64,000 nt of DNA from DASUPK01 sp963800285 (GCA_963800285.1 CAWDAL010000029.1:124001-188000), one strand, 5' to 3'; positions 47,628-56,116 are shown, numbered from the stretch's first letter. Notes: generated from the sequence alone by a model not told the origin. Numbers and translations: made by a program.

Positions 47628-48329
47628 ATGAGCATCGAGCAACGGGATCGTGTCGGAAACGGGGGGAACGGGCCGGCGACGAGGCCGACGACCGCGGCGG
47701 AGCTCTCGGCCACGGTCCGCAATCGCCTGATCGAGTCGCGGCTCACGCCGAACGCGATTTCGATGGTGGGTCTGGTGGGCAACCTGGCCGCGGCCGTTCT
47801 GATCTGGCAGGGCCTCTACTTCCTCGGTGGAGTCGCCTTCATCGTCGGCTCGGTCATGGACACACTCGATGGCCGCTACGCGCGAGCGTCGGGGAAGGGA
47901 ACGCTCTTCGGTGCCTTTCTGGATTCGACGCTCGACCGAGTCGAGGAGGGCATCGTGCTCACCGCTGTGGCGTACCGCTTCGCGCTGACCGGCGACGAGT
48001 TCGCCGCCGCGATGTGCGTGGTGGTGGTGCTCGGCTCCCTGATGGTCTCCTACACGCGGGCCCGTGCGGAGGCGCTGGGCGTGGAGTGCAAGGTCGGGTT
48101 GGCCACGCGCCCCGTCCGAGTGGTCATACTTTCGATCGGCCTCGTGTTCGCGAAGGGTGCCGGACTATTCGATGCAGATCTTTTGGCTCCGGCCATCTAC
48201 GCTATGGCGGCGCTGACCGCTTTCACCGTGGTGCAGCGGGTATGGCACGTGAGGAACGCGCTCATCCAGCGCGGCGCGGAATCGCACCAGGCCCCCGCCG
48301 ATCCCGCGCTTGGGGCCGACGACGTGTAA
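47628..48329 (+). CDS. CDP-alcohol phosphatidyltransferase, probable phosphatidylinositol-phosphate synthase
   Basis: A 233-residue membrane enzyme with the complete CDP-alcohol motif: D78-x2-D81-G82-x2-A85-R86-x8-G95-x3-D99-x3-D103. In actinobacteria the enzyme next to inositol-phosphate synthase normally joins CDP-diacylglycerol with inositol-1-phosphate to give phosphatidylinositol phosphate. The adjacent ino1 supports that reading here. The first 30 residues are hydrophilic. A glycerol-phosphate acceptor (PgsA) cannot be excluded from sequence alone. Confidence 0.85.
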   Translation: MSIEQRDRVGNGGNGPATRPTTAAELSATVRNRLIESRLTPNAISMVGLVGNLAAAVLIWQGLYFLGGVAFIVGSVMDTLDGRYARASGKGTLFGAFLDSTLDRVEEGIVLTAVAYRFALTGDEFAAAMCVVVVLGSLMVSYTRARAEALGVECKVGLATRPVRVVILSIGLVFAKGAGLFDADLLAPAIYAMAALTAFTVVQRVWHVRNALIQRGAESHQAPADPALGADDV

Positions 48330-48392
48330 CCACGCACCGGCGGGAGTGTCGTTTCAGAGCTGAGACTTCTTATCTAGGAGGATTCCCCAGAG

Positions 48393-49589
48393 ATGAGCAC
48401 CGTGAATGGAAGAGCCAACGGCGCCCGGCGCAACGGCGCTCGTGACGAGAAGGTTCGCGTCGCGATAGTCGGTGTCGGTAACTGCGCGAGCTCTTTCGTG
48501 CAGGGCGTCCAGTACTACAAGGACGCGGACCCCGCCGAGCGGGTTCCCGGCCTGATGCACGTCGATCTTGGCGGGTACCACGTCAGCGACATCGAGTTCA
48601 CCGCCGCCTTCGACATCGATGTCGACAAGGTCGGCAAGGACCTGTCAGAGGCGATCTGGTCAGGGCAGAACAACACCTACAAGTTCTCCGACGTACCCAA
48701 CCTCGGGGTCAAGGTCCATCGCGGCATGACCCACGACGGGCTCGGCAAGTATCTGAAGGAGAAGATCACCAAGGCCCCGGGGGAGACCGCCGACATCGTC
48801 GGGATCCTGCAGGACACGCAGACCGACATGCTGGTCTGCTACCTGCCGGTCGGCTCCGAGCAGGCGACCAAGTGGTACGTGGAGCAGGCGCTGGCGGCGG
48901 GCGTCGGATTCGTCAACTGCCTGCCGGTCTTCATCGCCCGCGAGGACTACTGGGACAAGCGCTTCAAGGATGCGGGCCTGCCGATCATCGGGGACGACAT
49001 CAAGTCTCAGGTCGGCGCAACGATCGTCCACCGTCAGCTGGCGAGGTTGTTCGCTGACCGCGGCGTGAGCATGGAGCGCACGAGCCAGCTCAACGTCGGC
49101 GGCAACATGGACTTCTACAACATGCTCGAGCGCGAGCGGCTGGAGTCCAAGAAGATCTCGAAGACCAACGCGGTCACCTCGATCATGGACCACGAGCTGG
49201 CGCCCGAGAATGTGCACGTGGGCCCGTCGGACTACGTCCCGTGGCTGACCGACCGCAAGTGGGCGCACATCCGCGTCGAGGGCAAGGCGTTCGGCGACGT
49301 GCCTCTCAACGTCGAGCTCAAGCTCGAGGTCTGGGACTCGCCGAACTCCGCCGGCATCGTCATCGACGCCACCAGGATCGTGAAGCTGGCCCTGAACCAC
49401 GGCATCTCCGGCCAGCTGGACGGCCCCTCGAGCTACCTGATGAAGTCGCCGCACACGCAGCGACCGGACTCGGAGGCTCGCGAGAAGACCGAGGAGTTCA
49501 TCGCCAAGTACGCCAGGGAGCGCGGCCTGCCTGCGGAGAAGGCGAAGAAGGCGAAGAAGGGCAAGAAGGCCAAGGCGAAGGCCAAGTAG
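48393..49589 (+). CDS. ino1: Inositol-3-phosphate synthase
   Basis: NAD-dependent isomerisation of glucose-6-phosphate to inositol phosphate. The 398-residue protein matches the actinobacterial and archaeal short form: VRVAIVGVGNCASSFVQGVQ is the NAD site, then GDDIKSQVGATIVHRQLARL, TSQLNVGGNMDFYNML and KTNAVTSIMDHELA contain the catalytic Lys/Asp region. It ends in a Lys-rich tail (KAKKAKKGKKAKAKAK). A strong AGGAGG lies 11 bases before the ATG. It feeds the adjacent phosphatidyltransferase and is followed by a clear terminator. Confidence 0.95.
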   Translation: MSTVNGRANGARRNGARDEKVRVAIVGVGNCASSFVQGVQYYKDADPAERVPGLMHVDLGGYHVSDIEFTAAFDIDVDKVGKDLSEAIWSGQNNTYKFSDVPNLGVKVHRGMTHDGLGKYLKEKITKAPGETADIVGILQDTQTDMLVCYLPVGSEQATKWYVEQALAAGVGFVNCLPVFIAREDYWDKRFKDAGLPIIGDDIKSQVGATIVHRQLARLFADRGVSMERTSQLNVGGNMDFYNMLERERLESKKISKTNAVTSIMDHELAPENVHVGPSDYVPWLTDRKWAHIRVEGKAFGDVPLNVELKLEVWDSPNSAGIVIDATRIVKLALNHGISGQLDGPSSYLMKSPHTQRPDSEAREKTEEFIAKYARERGLPAEKAKKAKKGKKAKAKAK

Positions 49590-49616
49590 CGAACGTCTGA
49601 TAGACGCTTGAAGAAG

Positions 49617-49637
49617 CGGGCCCCTCGGGGCCCGTTT
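49617..49637 (+). terminator. Rho-independent terminator after ino1
   Basis: CGGGCCCC (49617-49624) and GGGGCCCG (49627-49634) form a GC stem followed by TTT, 27 bases after the ino1 stop. It separates ino1 from the GT4-PHP gene, whose GTG lies 20 bases further on. Confidence 0.75.
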
Positions 49638-49657
49638 CTCGTCCGTATGCTGCGGCG

Positions 49658-51589
49658 GTGGGCGCCGACTCCCTTTCGATCGCGCAGGTGAGCCCCCATC
49701 CGTGGGGCTCGCGGCACGAGATCAACGAGTTCGTGGCCCGGACCTCCGAGGAGCTCGCGAAGCGCGGCCACCGGATTCTGATCGTCGCCCCGTCGGACTC
49801 GCGCGCCGCGATTCGCGAGAGCCGGAAGCTGATTCGGGAGGCGGGGGACAATCCCAAGGCGCTGCTCAAGGGCGAGAACCCCCGGGTGATCGCCGTCGGC
49901 CAGAGCATCCCGCTGCCCAGCGGCCCGCGCCGCAGGCCGGCGCCGCTTCCGCTCGACATCAGCGGCGCACTCGAGCGGCTGCTGGGGGCCGTCCCTCTCG
50001 ACCTCGTGCACGTGCACGAGCCCTTCGCCCCCAGCACCGGCTCCGCCGCGCTTCGCCACTCCCAGTCGCTGAACGTCGCCAGCTTCCACGAGCCCGTCGA
50101 GCGCGTCCTCTCCACCCAGGTCGCGCGGATGCTGGTTGAGATCTTCTTCGGCCGGATCGACGCACGCACGGCCAGCAACGAGGCCACAGGCGAGCTCCTG
50201 CAGCGCTTCTTCCCGGGCAATTACCAGCTGATCAGGCCGGGGGCCGACGTCGCCGAGCCGGCGCTCGAGCCTCCACCGCCGGGGAGAGTCCGGATCGTGT
50301 ACTGCGCCGAGGAGGAGCGCGGCGCGCTGCGCCTGCTGCTGCGCGCGCTGCGCAAGCTGCCCGAGGACGTCGACTGGGAGGGAGTGATCTGGTTCGACGG
50401 GCCCACGGACCCGCTCGCCCGCGTCAGCAGGCGGATGCGCGAGAGGCTCCGTGTGGTCCGGCCACGGGACGGCGAGCCCGCTGAGTTCCTGGCGGGGGCG
50501 GACATCGCCTGCCTCGCGTCGGGCGGCGTGCGCGCGGCCCCCGGATTGATTCGGAAGGCTCTTGCGGCGGGCGCGGTCCCGGTCGTGTCCGACCTGGAGC
50601 TCTATCGCGAGCTGGTCGGCGAAGGCGAGCGAGGGCTCCTGTTCCCGCTCGGTGACGTGCTCACCCTGGCGGCGCAGCTGGAGCGGCTCTGCCGCGACGG
50701 CGCGCTCCGCGATGAGCTGCGCACAGCCGCACGCGGTTGCGAGGAGGCGCGACCCTGGTCCGAGGTCACCGACGAGGTCGAGGCCGTCTACCGCCGACTG
50801 GCCGGTCGTCGCCAGGACCCGGAGGGCAACCCCGAGATCCGCCGGCGCCTGCGGGACCGCGAATACGTCCACGTCGACCTCCACATGCACACCGACCACT
50901 CGCCGGACTGCGCGACCCCGGCAGACCTGCTGCTCGAGACAGCCAAGGAACGGGGGCTCGGCGCGATCGCGATCACGGACCACAACGAGATCTCCGGCGC
51001 CCTGGAGGCGCGGGAGATCGCTCGGCGGATCGGCGGGATCAGGGTGATCGTGGCGGAGGAGGTGAAGACCGCGCACGAGGGGGAGGTCATCGGCCTCTTC
51101 CTCAGCGAGAGGATCGAGCGGGGCATGTCGATGGCCGAGACGATCGCCGAGATCCGCCGCCAGGGCGGCCTCGTCTACGTCCCCCATCCGTTCGATCGCC
51201 TCCACTCCGTCCCCGACTACGAGCACCTGCTCGAGATCGTGGATCAGATCGACATCCTCGAGGTCTTCAATCCGCGGGTGACGCTCTCCGCCTTCAACGA
51301 GGAGGCGGTCCGCTTCGCGCGCAAGTACGCGATCGTCCCCGGCGCCGGGTCCGACAGCCATGTCGCGCAGGGCCTCGGCAGCGTCAAGATCCGCCTGCGG
51401 GAATTCGATGGGGCACAGGAGTTCCTCGAGTCGATGAGGGAGGCGGACATCGTTCGCAAGCACAAGAACCTCGTCTACGTCCAGGCGCTCAAGTTCCTGC
51501 AGACCAGCGGCGGCCGCGGCGGGCGCTCCCTCGCTGGTCGGGATGGGAGAAAGACGCGGGCCCGCCGTCGCAGCGCGAGCAAGAGTTGA
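49658..51589 (+). CDS. Fusion of a GT4-type glycosyltransferase domain with a PHP phosphoesterase domain
   Basis: A 643-residue two-domain protein. Residues 1-395 are a GT-B fold of the GT4/PimA type (SIAQVSPHPWGSRHEINEFV, DLVHVHEPFAPSTGSAALRH, GAVPVVSDLELYRELVGEGE). The usual donor-binding E-x7-E motif is R292-x7-K300, so classical activity is doubtful. Residues 402-615 are a PHP domain with the metal ligands H409-M-H411, ITDHNE, VAEEV, VPHPFDR and GSDSH. A two-step role (glycosyl transfer to a phosphorylated acceptor, then dephosphorylation) is a speculation. The start is GTG, without a clear Shine-Dalgarno. It is coupled to the next gene by TGATG. Confidence 0.8.
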   Translation: MGADSLSIAQVSPHPWGSRHEINEFVARTSEELAKRGHRILIVAPSDSRAAIRESRKLIREAGDNPKALLKGENPRVIAVGQSIPLPSGPRRRPAPLPLDISGALERLLGAVPLDLVHVHEPFAPSTGSAALRHSQSLNVASFHEPVERVLSTQVARMLVEIFFGRIDARTASNEATGELLQRFFPGNYQLIRPGADVAEPALEPPPPGRVRIVYCAEEERGALRLLLRALRKLPEDVDWEGVIWFDGPTDPLARVSRRMRERLRVVRPRDGEPAEFLAGADIACLASGGVRAAPGLIRKALAAGAVPVVSDLELYRELVGEGERGLLFPLGDVLTLAAQLERLCRDGALRDELRTAARGCEEARPWSEVTDEVEAVYRRLAGRRQDPEGNPEIRRRLRDREYVHVDLHMHTDHSPDCATPADLLLETAKERGLGAIAITDHNEISGALEAREIARRIGGIRVIVAEEVKTAHEGEVIGLFLSERIERGMSMAETIAEIRRQGGLVYVPHPFDRLHSVPDYEHLLEIVDQIDILEVFNPRVTLSAFNEEAVRFARKYAIVPGAGSDSHVAQGLGSVKIRLREFDGAQEFLESMREADIVRKHKNLVYVQALKFLQTSGGRGGRSLAGRDGRKTRARRRSASKS

Positions 51590-52245
51590 TGCACCCGCAA
51601 GGGGCCGAGCCCGGCCCGAAGAAGAGGCAAGGCGCCGTGTCATCCATAACCGACGACGAGATCCGCGAGAAGTACCTCGAGCGCGCGATCCGGGAGCTGA
51701 ACGACCTGGGCAGGGACCTCGCCGCCTGCGAGGACTGCCCCCGAGGCAACGTGATGCCCGTGCAGGGCTCCGGCCACCCTCAGGCCGACATCATGATGCT
51801 GAAGCGCTCCGCGACCGCCTCGGAGATCGAGGAGGGGGTGGCGTTCTACGGACGGGCCGGCAATGCGCTGATGAAGAGCTTCAAGCGGCTCGCGATCGAC
51901 CCGATCGTCGTCTTCGGGACGCTCTGCGTGAAGTGCCCGCTGACCGATCCCACCCACGCCTCCGACGCCTGCGTCGCCAGGGTCGCCGAGGAGATCGCGA
52001 TCGTGCAGCCGCGGATCGTCGTGGTGATGGGGGATGAGGCCCTCGACACCCTGAACGAGCTGGAGCTGCCTCTCGCGGAGCGAATCGACCCGATCGAGGG
52101 CGAGGTGCAGCGGCTCACCCCGACGACGGACGCGCTGTACGTGCCCGACATCGACAACTCACTCGACACCGAGGACGCGAAGCAGCGCTTCTGGTCGGCC
52201 TTCAGGGTGCTCGGCGACTGGTACGACTGTTTGCCGCCTTACTAG
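51589..52245 (+). CDS. UDG-superfamily protein lacking catalytic motifs
   Basis: A 218-residue protein with the outline of Fe-S uracil-DNA glycosylases. CEDCP (Cys47, Cys50), FGTLCVKCPLTDPTHASDAC (Cys116 and Cys128) and QPRIVVVMGDEALDTL match the cluster ligands and core strands of family 4. The active-site loop GEAPGxxED is replaced by MLKRSATASEIEEG, followed by a normal FYGRAGNALM. The HPS motif near the C-terminus is LTPTTD. It is therefore probably not a glycosylase. The start is the ATG at 51589 in a TGATG overlap; GTG at 51637 is possible. Confidence 0.7.
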   Translation: MHPQGAEPGPKKRQGAVSSITDDEIREKYLERAIRELNDLGRDLAACEDCPRGNVMPVQGSGHPQADIMMLKRSATASEIEEGVAFYGRAGNALMKSFKRLAIDPIVVFGTLCVKCPLTDPTHASDACVARVAEEIAIVQPRIVVVMGDEALDTLNELELPLAERIDPIEGEVQRLTPTTDALYVPDIDNSLDTEDAKQRFWSAFRVLGDWYDCLPPY

Positions 52246-52266
52246 GTCCGGGAATAGACTGGGTCC

Positions 52267-52455
52267 ATGGAGCTCGAGGAACGGACGATCGAGCAGCTGC
52301 CCGACCGGTGCCAGAACTGCGGCGCCACGCTCACCGACGCCGAGAAGGAGACCGCGCTCACGGACGGGCCGCCGAGCGGCCTCGTGCTGTGCGCGACCTG
52401 CGCGTCGGAGGTGGTCCCGGTCGAGGACGCTGACGACGCCGAGGCGGAGGCCTAG
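52267..52455 (+). CDS. Small zinc-ribbon protein
   Basis: A 62-residue protein with CQNC (residues 15-18) and CATC (43-46), a probable four-Cys zinc site, and an acidic tail (VEDADDAEAEA). No family is recognised. It lies 21 bases after the UDG-fold gene on the same strand and overlaps the convergent glycosidase stop by 4 bases. Confidence 0.65.
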   Translation: MELEERTIEQLPDRCQNCGATLTDAEKETALTDGPPSGLVLCATCASEVVPVEDADDAEAEA

Positions 52456-54026
52456 CGCCGGCGCTTCTTGAGCTTCGCCCTCACGCGGCAGGCGACCTGA
52501 TTGCGGCTTCCTGCCCGAGGCACGACGGTGACCCTCACGTTGCGCTTCCGCGGGCAGGCCACGACGCGGAGCAGGCTCGCGTTGGGCTTCGAGGCGATCC
52601 CGCCGCCCCGCACGGCGACCGTGTAGCCGGCCGGATAGTGGTCCGGGGGCACGAAGATCTGCGTCTGGCGGAATTTCGTCTTTGAGCGCTTGCGCGAGTG
52701 TCGCCGGTGGAGCCGGCGCGCGAACTTCTTGCCCGTCGGGCCCTTGGTCGAGTAGGTGAGGGTGAACCGGCGAGTCGAGGGATCGAACCCGTAGCCGGTC
52801 GGAGTGCCCGCCACCACCTGCGGATATGGCTCGGAAAGCACGTCGAGCTTCGACTGCTTGACGTTCGAGCCGGTCGGCGGCTGGTTCGGGTCGATCACGA
52901 TGGCCTGGTGCCCGGTACCCGACGTCGTCGGGTCGAGGCACTCGCAGTAGTGCCAGTACTCCCAGGAGACCATGTGCCGGTCCGCCTGCTCCACGTCTTG
53001 ACGGATTGAGTCGAGGTCGTCGGTCGCGCCGAACTCGCTCAGCATCAGGGCGTCGCCGGTGGCCTGAGCGTGCTTGTCGGCGTTCTGGAACACCCGCTCG
53101 TCGATCGCCGGGCAGCCCAGGCCGGCGGTCCCGGCAACCAGTCCGGCGAGGCAGTAGACGTGGAAGCTCATTCCCAGCGAGGGGTCGCCCAGCTGCGGGA
53201 TGTTGGTGTCGGCACCGAAGTTGAAGACCACGTTGGGCTCGTACCAGAGGAGCTTCTGGCGGTCCGTCTTCCTGATCGCGGCAGTCAAGCTGCGGTAGAA
53301 GGGCGCCAGTGTGTTGTTGTCGAAGCCGGGGCACCCGGTGAGGACCGCGCACGTCGCGAAGGCGGTCCCGGGCCAGGGCTCGTTCATCAGGTCGAAGCCG
53401 ACCGTGTGCTTGGCGGAGGCGAAGCGGGTGGCCACGTGCGCCCAAGCGGCCACGTAGCGCGCCTGTAGGCCCACCCCACCGGGGCCGGCGTCGTTCGCCC
53501 AGAAGTGGTCGAACGCGCGGTTCAGCGCCGGATTCGTCAGGTAGTTGGCCGGAAAGCCGTTCTGGGGATTGGGGAGCCCGTCGTCCTGAACGGCCCAGTC
53601 AGGCCAGCCCTCCCCCTGGAACTTCTCGTTGTAGAGATCCTGATGGAAGTCGAGCTGGCTGAAGACGCCATGACTGGCGAGGTTCGCCTCGGTGGCGGCG
53701 ATGGCGTTGAGGTAGGCATCCGCATAGGTGCCCGGCGTCGGCTCGACCGCCTTGTAGATCAATCCGAGCCGAACGGCGTCAAAGCCGTAGCGCTGCAGGA
53801 ACGCGGCGTCGTCGTCGCCGAAGCCCTGCGCCGACGGCGCGTACGGCGGCTGCTTGCTGACCATGTTGACCCCGTGCAGGATCGCCACGCGGCCCTTCGC
53901 GTCGGTGATCCAGCGGCCGGAGTGGCCGAGCGGGGCGGTCGGCCCGGCTTCGGCCGCCGGAGCGAGGGAGATCGTTGCCAGGGCCGCGGCGGCGGCGATC
54001 GCCATGGCTCTCCTCGCCCAGCGCAT
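52452..54026 (-). CDS. Secreted GH5 glycosidase, endoglycoceramidase-like
   Basis: A 524-residue exported enzyme with signal peptide at residues 1-27. The GH5 barrel motifs are LHGVNMVSKQPPY, GFDAVRLGLIYKAVEP, SQLDFHQDLYNEKFQGEG, GFDLMNEPWPG with acid/base Glu216, and LMLSEFGATDD with nucleophile Glu331. The HQDLYN and GEGWPDWAV segments are characteristic of endoglycoceramidases. A C-terminal beta domain of about 130 residues ends in basic KKRRR. It would cleave the glycan from glycosphingolipids or related glycolipids; the natural substrate in this organism is unclear. Confidence 0.85.
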   Translation of the reverse strand: MRWARRAMAIAAAAALATISLAPAAEAGPTAPLGHSGRWITDAKGRVAILHGVNMVSKQPPYAPSAQGFGDDDAAFLQRYGFDAVRLGLIYKAVEPTPGTYADAYLNAIAATEANLASHGVFSQLDFHQDLYNEKFQGEGWPDWAVQDDGLPNPQNGFPANYLTNPALNRAFDHFWANDAGPGGVGLQARYVAAWAHVATRFASAKHTVGFDLMNEPWPGTAFATCAVLTGCPGFDNNTLAPFYRSLTAAIRKTDRQKLLWYEPNVVFNFGADTNIPQLGDPSLGMSFHVYCLAGLVAGTAGLGCPAIDERVFQNADKHAQATGDALMLSEFGATDDLDSIRQDVEQADRHMVSWEYWHYCECLDPTTSGTGHQAIVIDPNQPPTGSNVKQSKLDVLSEPYPQVVAGTPTGYGFDPSTRRFTLTYSTKGPTGKKFARRLHRRHSRKRSKTKFRQTQIFVPPDHYPAGYTVAVRGGGIASKPNASLLRVVACPRKRNVRVTVVPRAGSRNQVACRVRAKLKKRRR

Positions 54027-54054
54027 GGCGCCAGTATGCCGGGAACAGGCTCAG

Positions 54055-54447
54055 CTAGGCGGTCTCGCCCAGAGTGTCGGCGAGCACCGCGACGTGGGTG
54101 GGATGCGCCTCCGACTGAACCTTGCGGCCGGCGTCGGTGACGCAGGCGTAGACGCCGCGGCGGTCGTGGTCGCAGACGTTGCGGCAGACGAAGCCGTCGT
54201 CCTCGAGGCGCTGTACGAGCCTGGAGAGCGCACTCTGGCTCAGGTGGATCTCCTCTGCCAGCTCCTGGATGCGGCGGTGCCCCTCGGGGGAGTCGGAGAG
54301 ACGGCGCAGGACCTCGTACTCGGTGAGCGAGAGGCGGTGCTCTCGCTGGAGGCGGTGCTCAAGGGCTTCGCGAACGCGGGCGTGCTCGGACTCGAGCTCG
54401 TTCCACCTGTCTAGAAGCTGATCTCTCTGTGCTGCGTCAGCGGCCAT
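54055..54447 (-). CDS. MarR-family transcriptional regulator
   Basis: A 130-residue MarR protein with winged helix LSLTEYEVLRRLSDSPEGHR, IQELAEEIHLSQSALSRLVQ, RLEDDGFVCRNVCDHDRRGV and ACVTDAGRKV. The start at 54447 is supported by AAGGAG upstream. Longer open frames run into the intergenic region. It is divergent from an MFS efflux gene and probably represses it. Confidence 0.9.
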   Translation of the reverse strand: MAADAAQRDQLLDRWNELESEHARVREALEHRLQREHRLSLTEYEVLRRLSDSPEGHRRIQELAEEIHLSQSALSRLVQRLEDDGFVCRNVCDHDRRGVYACVTDAGRKVQSEAHPTHVAVLADTLGETA

Positions 54448-54512
54448 CGCGGCCCACTCCTTCTGCCCCTGTGCGAGGCACGTTATAGCAAGAGTTGCTT
54501 GTACATAACTTG

Positions 54513-54541
54513 TTGGCACATTGCATGCGTATGCATATACT
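54513..54541 (+). promoter_or_regulatory. Promoter of the MFS gene with embedded inverted repeat
   Basis: TTGGCA (54513-54518), 17 bases, TATACT (54536-54541): five of six matches to consensus at both boxes with ideal spacing. TGCAT (54522-54526) and ATGCA (54531-54535) form an inverted repeat in the spacer and are a candidate MarR operator. A second symmetric site, TGTACA, is at 54500-54505. Confidence 0.65.
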
Positions 54542-54585
54542 ACCCGCCTCACGAGTACTGCCCTTGGACCGTTTGGGAGGTAGCA

Positions 54586-56055
54586 ATGGAGCAAGCGACA
54601 CAGACTTCACCGGCAACTCGATTCGACTCGCGCCTCTGGGGGCTTCTGCTGCTCCTCTGCGGCGTCCTGTTCTTGGACGGAATGGACGTCTCGATGGTCG
54701 CGGTGGCACTGCCCAACATCGGGCATGAGCTCGGTCTAGAGCCCAGCTCGCTGCAGTGGATCGTCAGCGGCTATGTGCTCGGCTATGGCGGCCTGCTGCT
54801 GCTCGGCGGCCGCGCGGCCGATCTGATCGGCCGCCGCAAGGTTCTGCTCGCCGGCCTGGCCGTCTTCGTGGTCGCGTCGTTCATCGGCGGCATCGCCAAT
54901 GACGGCACCACACTGATCGCGACCAGGTTCATCAAGGGCGCGTCGGCGGCCTTCACCGCTCCGGCCGGGCTCTCGATCATCACCACGAAGTTCGCCGAGG
55001 GGCCGGCGCGCAACAAGGCCCTGAGCGTCTACACGGCGACGGGCGCCAGCGGTTGGTCGGCCGGCCTGATCTTCGGCGGACTGCTCACCGAGCTCGGGTG
55101 GCGGTGGACATTCTTCATGCCGGTGCCGATCGCCGCGGGCATCCTGTTCCTGCTGCCGCGCTACCTCGATCGCGATCAGGGGGCGGGATTCTCGCTCCGG
55201 AAGCTCGACTTCGGGGGCACGGCGACCCTGGCCGCTTCCATGCTGGGGCTCGTCTACACGGTGGTCGAGGCGCCGGACGTCGGCTGGGGCTCGGCGCGCA
55301 CGCTGCTCTCCTTCATCGGCGTGGCTGCGCTGCTCAGCGCCTTCGTCCTGATCGAGCAGCACAGCCCGAATCCCCTGGTTCGCCTTGGCATCCTGCGCTC
55401 GCCGCAACTGCGGCGTGCCAATTTCGGCGCCATGGCGCTGCTCGGCAGCTGGTTCGGCTTCCAGTTCATGGGCACCCTGTACATGCAGGACCTGAGGGAC
55501 TGGTCGGCGGTCGAGATGGCCCTGGCCTTCCTGCCCACCGGACTGATCGTGGCGACGGGCTCGCCGAACATCGGGCGACTGGTCAACCGGGTGGGAACGA
55601 CGGTACCGATCGCGATTGGTCTCGTCAGCCTGGCGGCCTCGTACGTGCTGTTCCTCGACATCGGGGCGAACACCGACTACCTGACCGGGATGCTGCCGAC
55701 GTTCATCCTGGCCGGGATCGGCTTCATGCTCACCTTCGGCCCGCTCAACATGGCCGCGACCGGTGGCGTGGCGCCCGAGGAGCAGGGCCTGGCCTCCGGG
55801 TTGGTCTACACCTCCTTCCAGGTCGGCGGGGCGATCGGACTCGCCATCGCCACGGCGGTGATCGACGCCGGCACCGCCGCGTCCAGCTCGCCCGCCGGGA
55901 GTTCCGCGGCGCTGCTCGACGGATTCCACCTGGCGATCCCGACCTCGCTGGCGATCGCGGTCATCGGCATCGCAATCACCGTGGTGCCGCTGCTCACTGG
56001 GCGTCGCGCGCCTGCGCGCGTGGCGACCGCTGCCGCGGGCGATCATCCAGAGTAG
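54586..56055 (+). CDS. MFS drug efflux transporter, DHA2 (14-TMS) type
   Basis: A 489-residue transporter. It has motif C-type and motif A regions typical of EmrB/QacA-like proteins: LDGMDVSMVAVALPNIGHEL in TM1, then GGRAADLIGRRKVLLAG as the loop 2-3 signature. About 14 hydrophobic helices are spread over residues 15-475. The start at 54586 has GGGAGG five bases before. It is regulated by the divergent MarR gene and ends at a strong bidirectional terminator. Confidence 0.92.
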   Translation: MEQATQTSPATRFDSRLWGLLLLLCGVLFLDGMDVSMVAVALPNIGHELGLEPSSLQWIVSGYVLGYGGLLLLGGRAADLIGRRKVLLAGLAVFVVASFIGGIANDGTTLIATRFIKGASAAFTAPAGLSIITTKFAEGPARNKALSVYTATGASGWSAGLIFGGLLTELGWRWTFFMPVPIAAGILFLLPRYLDRDQGAGFSLRKLDFGGTATLAASMLGLVYTVVEAPDVGWGSARTLLSFIGVAALLSAFVLIEQHSPNPLVRLGILRSPQLRRANFGAMALLGSWFGFQFMGTLYMQDLRDWSAVEMALAFLPTGLIVATGSPNIGRLVNRVGTTVPIAIGLVSLAASYVLFLDIGANTDYLTGMLPTFILAGIGFMLTFGPLNMAATGGVAPEEQGLASGLVYTSFQVGGAIGLAIATAVIDAGTAASSSPAGSSAALLDGFHLAIPTSLAIAVIGIAITVVPLLTGRRAPARVATAAAGDHPE

Positions 56056-56075
56056 TTCTCTCCCAGGGCCGATTC

Positions 56076-56112
56076 CCACGGGCGGGGCGCCAGACCGGCG
56101 TCCCGCCCGTGG
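56076..56112. terminator. Bidirectional terminator between MFS and LLM genes
   Basis: A long inverted repeat. Eleven base pairs (56076-56086 with 56102-56112) continue through a G-T pair into CGCC/GGCG (56088-56091, 56097-56100), giving a stem of about 16 bp with a 5-base loop. It lies between two convergent genes. Confidence 0.8.
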
Positions 56113-56116
56113 CGCC

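Noticed and set aside
49433..51643. A 736-codon open frame on the minus strand
   Set aside because: It is antisense to the well-supported GT4-PHP gene; long shadow frames are normal at this GC content and the translation has no recognisable domains.
52159..53445. A 428-codon minus-strand frame
   Set aside because: Out-of-phase shadow of the GH5 gene, rich in Arg and Pro with no motifs.
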